From: Brachyspira intermedia PWS/A
Lineage (GTDB): Bacteria; Spirochaetota; Brachyspiria; Brachyspirales; Brachyspiraceae
Assembly: GCF_000223215.1 (NCBI RefSeq)
Contig: NC_017243.1
Span: 1,054,001 to 1,118,000 of the forward strand
Reading direction: 5' to 3'
DNA: 64,000 bases
Under the pieces are notes generated by a model, which did not search any database, had not been told where the DNA came from, and saw only the letters and a program-made list of their open reading frames with translations. Shown here piece after piece: positions 1-8,400 of this stretch; the stretch's first letter is position 1; every line of letters starts with the position of its first letter. Position numbers and translations under genes: made by a program.

Positions 1-69
1 ATATTATATAGATAATTATATATTAATCAAGAAATTTTTATGACTTATATTTTTGATTTATTTACAATT

Positions 70-377
70 CCCGCCCTTTATTCTTTATAGTTTTTTCTGT
101 CATTGCAGAGTTATTATATTTATAGCTTTATCAGAAATTTTAACACCCGCCCAAGATTTTTTAAATTTAAAAATTTACTCTACGCACGGTGAACGAAATT
201 TCAAATATAGTAAATATCAGAATTCAAATTAATATATGTTTTATAGTTTTATTCTCCGTGCGGTGAGGAGATCATATAGCTAAATAAAGTTTTGGATGGG
301 GGTTATAATTGCAGTATTAGTTTTTAAGAAGTATAAAGTAAAAATCACAGATAAAAGTTGTAAATATAGAGGGTGGG
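70..377 (+). repeat. Palindromic three-stem intergenic repeat, copy A
   Basis: A 308-bp non-coding block, also present at 2861-3168 and in diverged form at 39003-39312. It is built as three nested inverted repeats. The outer stem pairs 70-80 (CCCGCCCTTTA) with 367-377 (TAGAGGGTGGG). The middle stem pairs 146-156 (CCCGCCCAAGA) with 290-300. The inner stem pairs 178-189 (CTCTACGCACGG) with 256-267. Several pairs in the outer and middle stems are G-T, which pair in plus-strand RNA but become C-A mismatches in the opposite transcript. This suggests the plus-strand RNA is the structured form. No ORF runs through it. It could be a MITE-like mobile palindrome or a structured RNA; I cannot name a family. 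Confidence 0.75.
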
Positions 378-445
378 ATTTTTTAATAAAATTGCAAAAT
401 ATAAAAAAGAATATAGAATAATAAAAAAGAATAAGGAACATAATA

Positions 446-2833
446 ATGAAATATAAACCTCAAACTAAAGAAGAATTAAAAAAATTGGTAGAAGATGAAA
501 GTATTTATTTGGGCGATATTGATACAAGTTTAATTACTGATATGAGCAATCTTTTTCATGAAAGTTTGAGGAAAGATTTTAAAGGTATTGAGAAATGGGA
601 TACTTCAAATGTTAAAGATATGCATAATATGTTTACTGATGCTGTATATTTTAATCATAATATAGAAAAGTGGAATGTTTCTAAAGTTGAAAATATGGGA
701 GCTATGTTTTTAAGATGCCTTTATTTTAATCAGCCTCTTAATGATTGGAATGTTTCCAATGTAAAGGATATGGGTGCTATGTTTGCTGGAGCTGAAAGTT
801 TTAATATGCCTCTTAATAAATGGAATACTTGTAATGTTTTTGATATGAGAGCAATGTTTAATATGGCTTTAAATTTCAATCAGGATTTAAATAATTGGGA
901 TACTTCTAATGTTGAAAATATGAATGGTATGTTTTCGCAAGCAAAGAATTTTAATCAGCCTCTTGATAAATGGGATACTTCAAATGTAAAAACTATGCAG
1001 TTAATGTTTAATGGATGCATAAATTTTAATCAAGATTTAAATAGTTGGAACACTTCTAATGTTGAGAATATGCATGGTATGTTTTATGATGCCAAAAATT
1101 TTAATCAGACTTTGAATAATTGGAAAGTTAATAAAGTTGTAGATATGAGTGAAATGTTTTCAAAAAGCGGTTTTCAGTATTATGATTCTTTAGATGATTG
1201 GAATATTGAATCTCTTGAGTATTTATATGATTGGGCTGATATCATTTATAAGAATATAGATAAATTAACTCTGAAATGGATTTTATATTTATATGTTTTT
1301 GATAATGAGAATAAAATTATAATTAATAAAATAGAGGAGAATATAAAAGAGATTCATAAAATAGCTTCAGAAATAAAAAATAAAAAAGTTCAATTCGCTA
1401 AAAGAAAATTAGAAAATATTTATTATGATGATTTGAAAGAAGTTGTTGATTATGAAATATTTGACAGTATTGAAAAATATGAAGAAACTATTAAATTAAA
1501 TAAAAAAGATGAGAAGAAAGTTTCTTATATAGAAAATTGTAATGTGTTAATAAAAGATAAATCAAGAATAGTTGATATAAAAGTGATGAAATATATATAC
1601 TTAAAATATTTAGAGTTAAAAAGAGATATTTATTATTTGCTTGAAATTAATTCTATAATTGGTTTACTTGACAGAGAAAGTTTTTTGACTTTTGCTAAAA
1701 ATATTTATATAGAAAAACATAAAGAAGCTTCTGCTGTTGTTTATAGTTTGTATGGCGGAGATGAAGCTTTAAAAGAAATATACAAAAAAGAAAAAGACTC
1801 TAACTTATTTTTAATAATTTTATCATCAGTAAAAACAACTGAATACAGTATTAAATTATTATATGATATCTATTCAAAAACTAAAAAATCAGAATTGAGA
1901 GAAAATGCTTTTAATTTAATAAATAAGATCTCAAAAGAAATAGGACTTGATATTGATGATTTAGAATTGAAGTTTAGTTCAAATTTTGGGTTCGATTCAA
2001 GAGGCGAAAAAATTATTAATGATAATTATAAATTGATTTTGAATGCTAATTATTCTGTAAATGTATTTGATGTAAAAAATAATAAAGAATTAAAAACTAC
2101 TCCTAAAAATTTAGAAGAAAGTATAAAAGAAGAAATTAAATATATAAAAAAAGAAATACCTAATATAATAAAAAAACTTTCTCTAAAATTAACTAAATCA
2201 TTGATGCATGAAAAGAAATATAATTATAGCTTTTTCAAAGAAGTATTTATTGATAATTCTATAATGAATAAATTTTCCTCTTCTCTTATATGGAATTTGT
2301 ATGATAAAGATAATTTGTTTTTAACTACATTCAGATATGCAGGTGATGGAAGCTATTCAAATTGTGATGATGAAGAAGTTGAAATTAATGATGATAGCTT
2401 TATAAGTTTAGCAAGCCCTATAGAAATGGACTATGAAACTATAAATAAATGGAAGCATCAATTAGAAGATTATGAACTTACTCAAACAATAAATCAATTA
2501 AGTATAATAAAATTAGATAAAAATAATTTAGAAAGCGAAATAAATAAATTACAAAACATTGAAATATCTTATGGTACTTTTAAAGCTTTTGGTGCTAGAT
2601 ATTTAATGACTCCTAATTATTTAGATTATGGTATAGTTGAAAGTTATAATTTAAAAAATGGAGATTGTTTTGAAATAAAAATAGATGCCAATAATGAAAT
2701 TGATTACAAAGATAAAGTGAAAATAAATATTCATTTTTATAATGAAAATAATAAAGAAGTTCAGGATAGATTTATTTATACGTTACTTATTTTAATGATT
2801 TGGGATTTTAGGCTTACTGATATGTTTTTTTAA
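446..2833 (+). CDS. BspA-like DUF285 repeat protein with C-terminal DUF4132-like domain
   Basis: A 795-residue protein with no signal peptide or membrane segment, so probably cytoplasmic as read. Residues about 60-240 hold seven 25-residue repeats of the pattern MFxxAxxFNQPLNxWNTSNVxxM, the leucine-rich-like DUF285/BspA repeat expanded in Brachyspira. The remaining 500 residues are helical. They end in a region (about 620-710) with the features of DUF4132: a LIWNLYD strand, FRYAGDGSY, and a WKHQLEDYELTQ segment. DUF4132 is known from E. coli MolR/YehI-type proteins of unclear function. The start is supported by AAGGA upstream of the ATG. Copies A and B of the palindromic repeat flank the gene directly, as if it were a cassette. 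The repeats are seen; the DUF4132 call is from memory of the family pattern. Confidence 0.75.
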   Translation: MKYKPQTKEELKKLVEDESIYLGDIDTSLITDMSNLFHESLRKDFKGIEKWDTSNVKDMHNMFTDAVYFNHNIEKWNVSKVENMGAMFLRCLYFNQPLNDWNVSNVKDMGAMFAGAESFNMPLNKWNTCNVFDMRAMFNMALNFNQDLNNWDTSNVENMNGMFSQAKNFNQPLDKWDTSNVKTMQLMFNGCINFNQDLNSWNTSNVENMHGMFYDAKNFNQTLNNWKVNKVVDMSEMFSKSGFQYYDSLDDWNIESLEYLYDWADIIYKNIDKLTLKWILYLYVFDNENKIIINKIEENIKEIHKIASEIKNKKVQFAKRKLENIYYDDLKEVVDYEIFDSIEKYEETIKLNKKDEKKVSYIENCNVLIKDKSRIVDIKVMKYIYLKYLELKRDIYYLLEINSIIGLLDRESFLTFAKNIYIEKHKEASAVVYSLYGGDEALKEIYKKEKDSNLFLIILSSVKTTEYSIKLLYDIYSKTKKSELRENAFNLINKISKEIGLDIDDLELKFSSNFGFDSRGEKIINDNYKLILNANYSVNVFDVKNNKELKTTPKNLEESIKEEIKYIKKEIPNIIKKLSLKLTKSLMHEKKYNYSFFKEVFIDNSIMNKFSSSLIWNLYDKDNLFLTTFRYAGDGSYSNCDDEEVEINDDSFISLASPIEMDYETINKWKHQLEDYELTQTINQLSIIKLDKNNLESEINKLQNIEISYGTFKAFGARYLMTPNYLDYGIVESYNLKNGDCFEIKIDANNEIDYKDKVKINIHFYNENNKEVQDRFIYTLLILMIWDFRLTDMFF

Positions 2834-2860
2834 TTTAATGCTAAAAAATTATTTTGAAGT

Positions 2861-3168
2861 CCCCCCCTTTATCCTTTATAGTTTTTTCTGTAATTGCAGT
2901 GTTATTATATTTATGGCTTTATCAGGAATTTTAGCACCCACCCAAGATTTTTTTAAGTTTAAAACTTTACTCTACGCACGGTGAGCGAAATTTCAAATAT
3001 AGTAAATATTAGAATTCAAAATAGACATATACTTATAGCTTTATTCTACGTGCGGTGAGGAGATCATATAGCTAAATAAAGTTTTGGGTGGGTTTTATAA
3101 TTGCAGTATTAATTTTAAAGAAGTATAAAATAAACATAATATATATAAGTTTTAAATATATAGGGGGC
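2861..3168 (+). repeat. Palindromic three-stem intergenic repeat, copy B
   Basis: Near-identical to copy A by eye, in the same orientation and of the same length. The outer stem is formed by the C-run at 2861-2867 and the G-run at 3163-3167. The middle stem is CCCACCC (2937-2943) with GGGTGGG (3086-3092). Here the G-T wobble of copy A is a full A-T pair, a compensatory change. The inner stem again uses CGCACG and CGTGCG. It begins 28 bases after the stop codon of the preceding gene. Confidence 0.75.
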
Positions 3169-3246
3169 AAATGTAAATATATTAAAAATAACAAATTATA
3201 CTAAGCTTTTTAATTTTAATATTTGCATGGATTTTTCCAGAATACA

Positions 3247-3346
3247 AGTTCTTTTACGACCGAAGGAAGTACTGCGACTGAAAGGAGTACCTGACGAAGT
3301 CCACTGTAAGTGTAGGTATAGTATTGTTATAAAAAACAAAAGAACT
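3247..3346. other. Structured intergenic element with imperfect tandem repeats
   Basis: The stretch 3169-3522 has no gene. Within it, AGTTCTTTT (3247-3255) pairs with AAAAGAACT (3338-3346). Inside this stem, GTACT (3269-3273) pairs with AGTAC (3286-3290), and CACTGTAAGTG forms a small hairpin. The inner part is an imperfect tandem duplication of about 18 bases beginning CGACCGAAGG and CGACTGAAAGG. The string CGAAGGAAGT also occurs on the minus strand near 17545-17552 in another structured intergenic region, so this may be a second small repeat family. Its function is unknown. Confidence 0.4.
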
Positions 3347-3522
3347 GCATTATTAAATTAAGAAAATTTAATAAATTATATTATCTATAAAAAATAATTA
3401 GTATTATTTAACACCATATTTAACTTACACTTTAAAAAATATAATATTCTTTTATAAACTCAAATACAGTGCCATAAAGTTAGAAAAAAGCGATAAAAAA
3501 TATATTAAATTAATTATAATAA

Positions 3523-4053
3523 CTATTTAATTTTCTTTACTACATTAAATATAGTAAGCATTCTATTTGCTGTTTCTTCTGCATCATTTTGAGCAACAGG
3601 TCCCCATATATTATGATCGTCATTTCCATCAAGGAAAGACAATTCTTCATCTAAATATATTATACTTTTTAATTTATTTATTAGTTTTGTATTTTTAGAG
3701 TAAATACGAATATATATATATTCTTCTCCTTTTTCATGACCGATACGTATATCAATAGTAAAATCATTTACATCACAATATATTATACCCCCTTCCTTAT
3801 CATAATAAATTTCATCTAACAAAGTATTTTCTTTTTTAAAATTAAAATTTTTAGGTTTTATCAATTTATCAACATCTTCAGAAAACTTAATATTATCTTG
3901 TACATCTTTTCTTACTAATTCCCGTCTTTTTTCAATAAGAACTTCTTTTGTATTTTCTAATATATCAATAAAATTATCTATATCTTCTATAGATGATATT
4001 TGTTCATAATTTTTATTGTTTTCTAATATTTGCTTCAATAATTTATCATTCAT
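3523..4053 (-). CDS. Hypothetical protein, paralogue of the C-terminal half of the upstream nuclease-like protein
   Basis: A 176-residue protein with no signal peptide. It starts 12 bases after the preceding gene (4066-5352) and is probably cotranscribed with it. Its layout follows the last 180 residues of that neighbour: an opening DKLLKQILENN (neighbour DKLKELLQSN), a helix containing IDNFIDILENTKEVL (neighbour AQEYIDLIESTIEIL), a middle beta region, and an ending with a W-x-(15-20)-ETANRM pattern (neighbour EDTASKM). It lacks the nuclease domain. It could be a decayed partial duplication, or a free-standing version of the accessory domain acting as partner or inhibitor. The homology is seen by eye; the role is unknown. 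Confidence 0.6.
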   Translation of the reverse strand: MNDKLLKQILENNKNYEQISSIEDIDNFIDILENTKEVLIEKRRELVRKDVQDNIKFSEDVDKLIKPKNFNFKKENTLLDEIYYDKEGGIIYCDVNDFTIDIRIGHEKGEEYIYIRIYSKNTKLINKLKSIIYLDEELSFLDGNDDHNIWGPVAQNDAEETANRMLTIFNVVKKIK

Positions 4054-4065
4054 TTTAATACCTAA

Positions 4066-5352
4066 TTATTTTATATTTTTCAATGCTTCATATAATTCTT
4101 TCATTTTAGAAGCTGTATCTTCAGTACTTTCATTATTTATATCTATATCATACCATATACCTTCATTATCATTTCTATTAAGCCATTTTATTTTATAGTT
4201 TTTTATTTTTTCTATTATATTTCCTAATTCTCTTTTTTTAATTCCTCCTGTATCAAATCCTACACTTATATGATTATATTTAAGTACTAAAATAATATAC
4301 AAACCTTCTATTTGATCAGATCCTTTATATATTGTGTGAGAGAAATTTTTATTAAATAAATTATCTTTTATAGTATCAGAATCTTCTATTTCAAATTTAT
4401 ATTTTTTATCTTCTCTCAAAATATCAGATACTTTTTTAATATAATCTATATAATCTTGCATATTATCAGTTTTTTTGTGTCTTAATATTTCTATTGTACT
4501 TTCAATCAAATCAATATATTCCTGTGCTTCTTCAGGAGTACTAATATTATTATATGCCTCATTGCTTTGTAATAATTCTTTTAATTTATCTTGCATAAAA
4601 GTATCCTCTTCGCTGCTTGAACTTAAATATTCCTCTTCTTCTATAATTTGAACTATTGCAGATTTAAAATTATCATATTCTTTCATATGTATAAAATTAC
4701 AATTTTCATCTTCATAAATAATATATTTAAGCCACTCAGCAATATTTCTATGTGATATATTAATAAATTTATTTTTTAATTTTATTCTTTCTTTTGTTGG
4801 TAAACTATTTTCTGAAGGTAAATAACCGTCTCTAGTTAAATATATAACATAAATATTATTATGACTTATTTCATCTTTTACATACTTGATATAATTTAAT
4901 AGCTGATTATCTCCATTATCTCCGCTGTTAATTTTATTTTCAATAATAACAGAAAAATTTCTATTATGAATATACAAATCTATAGATTTTTGAGTTCCTT
5001 TTGGACTATACTCTTTTTCTATTTCAAATGATTCATTAGTGTTATTTATAATATTTTCTTTAAAAATATATTTTAAAAAAGAGTTTATAAAATTAAATTG
5101 TACATTTGAATTATTAATGTTTATTTTCAGTAATTCATATAATATTGTAGAATTTTTACGTTCTAATTCTTCTATATCAATTAGTTTAAATATATTAATT
5201 CTTGGAGGTTTACTTAATTTATATTCTTTTAAAGAATTAATAAGATTTTCATAATTTTCTAATAAAAGATTTAAAATGGTTTCTTTATTATTAATTAATT
5301 CTCTATTTTTATCAAATAAAAAATTTATTATATCTAAATGCATTTTTTTCAT
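4066..5352 (-). CDS. PD-(D/E)XK nuclease superfamily protein
   Basis: A 428-residue cytoplasmic protein. The nuclease core lies at about residues 110-160. SIDLYI supplies the Asp (about D125), and FSVIIENKI supplies the E-x-K pair (about E138 and K140). A following DNQLLNYI supplies the Gln typical of the PDDEXK_4-type family often found in defence and accessory regions. The N-terminal 110 residues are helical. The C-terminal 180 residues form a second domain, duplicated as the separate gene just downstream. No methylase or specificity subunit is nearby, so a restriction role cannot be assigned. Upstream is the terminator of the macroglobulin gene, so this pair has its own promoter. Confidence 0.7.
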   Translation of the reverse strand: MKKMHLDIINFLFDKNRELINNKETILNLLLENYENLINSLKEYKLSKPPRINIFKLIDIEELERKNSTILYELLKININNSNVQFNFINSFLKYIFKENIINNTNESFEIEKEYSPKGTQKSIDLYIHNRNFSVIIENKINSGDNGDNQLLNYIKYVKDEISHNNIYVIYLTRDGYLPSENSLPTKERIKLKNKFINISHRNIAEWLKYIIYEDENCNFIHMKEYDNFKSAIVQIIEEEEYLSSSSEEDTFMQDKLKELLQSNEAYNNISTPEEAQEYIDLIESTIEILRHKKTDNMQDYIDYIKKVSDILREDKKYKFEIEDSDTIKDNLFNKNFSHTIYKGSDQIEGLYIILVLKYNHISVGFDTGGIKKRELGNIIEKIKNYKIKWLNRNDNEGIWYDIDINNESTEDTASKMKELYEALKNIK

Positions 5353-5387
5353 ATAAGTATTATAAATATAAATAAATTTTATATCAA

Positions 5388-5423
5388 ATAAAAAAGGCGA
5401 TACCTTAAAAAGATACCGCCTTT
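5388..5423 (-). terminator. Rho-independent terminator of the macroglobulin gene
   Basis: AAAGGCG (5393-5399) pairs with CGCCTTT (5417-5423). Read on the minus strand, the hairpin is followed by a T run. It lies 26 bases after the stop codon of the 1930-residue gene. Confidence 0.75.
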
Positions 5424-5448
5424 AATTTTATAAAATTATTGTTTAGAA

Positions 5449-8400
5449 TTATTTAGCTTCTATAACAACTTTATGTTGTCCGTCATAACCAAATACTTCA
5501 GGATTGTACATCTCTTCAGCTTTAGTAGCAGGAAGTAAATATTCACCAGGAGTAACAGCACGAACTACATATCTATATTCATGTTCACCATCGCTAAGCA
5601 TATCAGCAAACAATAATATTTTGTCATTGTAGTTTTCAGTGTGATTAAATCCTCCCCACCACCAAGTAGGTTTTCCAGCGTTTCCAGTTAAATTTTTAAC
5701 TTCGCTGCTTTCTGTAGCAAAGCTAGCATTCAATATTCTCATACCTGCCGCAATAGGTGTATCAACTACAACGAAATGTCTTTCAAAAGGAGCTGTAACT
5801 TTCACTACTACAACATATTCCTCGCCTTGCTTGAATTTATCTTTAGTTAAGTCTAATACTCTGCCATCTTTAGTTTCGTATCTTCTTTCTACTTTTATAC
5901 CCATATCTCTATTAACAGCTAACTCACGAGGTGCATAAGTAAGTCTAACACCATAATAAAGTCTTCCGTCTCCATTACGTTTGATGTTAGCTAAAGCAGA
6001 TCTAGTATTTGAATTACTTAATCTTTCATTCATAAACTCATCTAAAGTATATTTTTTAGTTAGGCTAGGCTGAGTTCTTGCAGTAAATGTTTCTTCAAGT
6101 AAAGTTTTTCCTTGATATATAAACTCTGCTTTGAAATTAGGCTTAACATTTTCATATTTTTTATAATACATATTCATAGCAGCAAATACTGAAACATTGT
6201 CCTGAGTATTTAAATATCTGCCGTTTTTTCTTGACTGAACTAACCAGCGAACAACTTTTTCATTGATAGCATTGTCATAACCTGTTTCTATTAAAGCATA
6301 TAAAGCAACAGATGTATCTCTTACTGAAGAAGAGTGTATCCAATAAAGATTAGAATAATATGCTTCAAGCTCATAATGTGCTGTGTTAGGATCTTCTTTA
6401 ATAGTGTTAAGTATATACTGTCTAACTTCAGTTAATGCTTTATTATTGTATTTGTTATAGTACATAGCTCTCATTAATTGAACCTGTCCATAGAAAGGTA
6501 TATTATTAACTTGAGGGTATATTCTGTCTATTATAGCTTTTACATCATTAGCATTGTATCCGCCTTCAGAAAGAACTGCAGCAATATAAGCTATAGATGA
6601 AAGATTTATATATTCATCCTGCCAGAAGCTAGGTTTTTCAGCATTTCCGCTCTTAGCATAATTATTAATGTATTCTAATGCTAGTTTTAAAGAGTTTTCA
6701 TCAACTGTGTATCCTTCTTTTTTAGCCTTAATCATAGCATCAGCAGCATAAGCAGTAAGCCATGGAGATATCCAAGTTTTGCTAGGCCAGTAAGAGAATC
6801 CTCCGTCAGGACTTTGATATGTAGGCATCATTTTTAAGAAATCCTGAACTGTTTTATCTAAATTTTCTTCAGATATATCAGTAAGCTTCATATCAACTAA
6901 TAATCTCTTACTTGTTATTATAGGATAAACTCTTGATAACTGCTGCTCTAAACAAAGGTAAGGATAATTTATAAGATAATTTATACCGCCTGTAAGTTCG
7001 CTGAATGCACTAGGAGACATATAAACTTCTAAATCTCCGGCACCTTTATACGCTTCTGATATATTAGGAATTTTAAGCATTAAATCAGTATTGTTATTTG
7101 TAGTGCTTGAGAATAAAGCAACAGATTCTGTAGTCATAGGAACATTAACTTTAAATGCTTTTTCTACAGCATCAGTATATTCTCCGCCTTTAGCGAGTAT
7201 TGTAACTTTAGCTTCTCCTCTGTTTGTAGCTATAATATCAAATCTTACATCAGCATTACCGCCTTTAGGAACTTTTATTTTCTGAGATGCATTTTCTATT
7301 ACAGCATTAGAAGCAACAGCTTGAACTTCTATTTCTAAATCCTGATCAGAATAATTGTATACTATACTTCCGGCTTTGAATTTATCTTCAACATAGGCAA
7401 ATTCAGGTAGGGTAGGCATAAGCATAATATTTTTCTTAACTACTACAACATCATCAGAAGCACCGAAATAACCGTCTTTATTTATAGCAGAAGCCATTAT
7501 TCTAAATGATGTAATATTGTCAGGCAAGCTGAATGTAACAGTAGCTTTACCATTAGCATCAGTTTTTACTCTTCCTTGATAGAATGCAGTTGTCAAGAAA
7601 TTTTTTCTTATACTGAATACGTCCATACCCATAGCTTCAGCTTTAGCCATCATATCATTAGCAGCTCTCATACCATCGCCGCCAGGAGTATCTCCTTTCT
7701 CTCCATAGTTTCTCTGTCCTATTAAGTGTATTCTTGTGTCGGCACTTGCTACACTCAAAGGTCTTTGTCCATAGAAAGTATTGAACCAGTTAGGAGTTTT
7801 ATAACCTATTAAATTTAATACTCCAACATCAACTACGCTTAACATAATTTCTGTTTCCATAGGCTGACTTTCTTTAGTTTCTACATATAAATCTACTGTC
7901 ATTTCATCGCGAGGCTCTAAAGTATCAGCAGATTTTGTTATTTTTACATTAAGTTCTTTTTCACGAGGTGATACTGAAAGTCCGGCATAACCTATTTTAA
8001 ATGAAGGTTTTCCTTCGTCAGTAGCATAATTAGTATATGCTTCATTTTCAACTCTTCCTTTAACAAGTGAAACACCTACATAAATATTAGGTAAATATTC
8101 CGGTTTTATAGGTACTTCTATTAAAGCAGTAGAACCTTCAATATTTGTAACATAAGAATCTATTACATATTCCCTTTCAACTGTTACTAAAGCAGTAGCA
8201 GATTCATAAGGAGATTTTATCATTATCTTAGCTGTTTCGCCCGGCTGATATTCTTCTTTTTCTGTGATAAGCTCTAACAAATCATCATCAAACATAGCCC
8301 AAGGAGCATAATCTTTACCTATAACATACATATATTCATCAGAAGCAACTTCTCTGTTTTTAGAGTCTTTTGCTCTTGCTAATATTATGTAAAGTCCTGA

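Noticed and set aside
600-1170. Regular 75-base periodicity, considered as a CRISPR-like or tandem DNA repeat
   Set aside because: It is the coding footprint of the 25-residue DUF285 repeats; units differ in sequence and have no spacer structure.
2861-3168. Repeat copies considered as insertion-sequence ends
   Set aside because: No transposase is encoded inside or near any copy, and I could not see target-site duplications by eye, so only a non-autonomous element or RNA remains possible.
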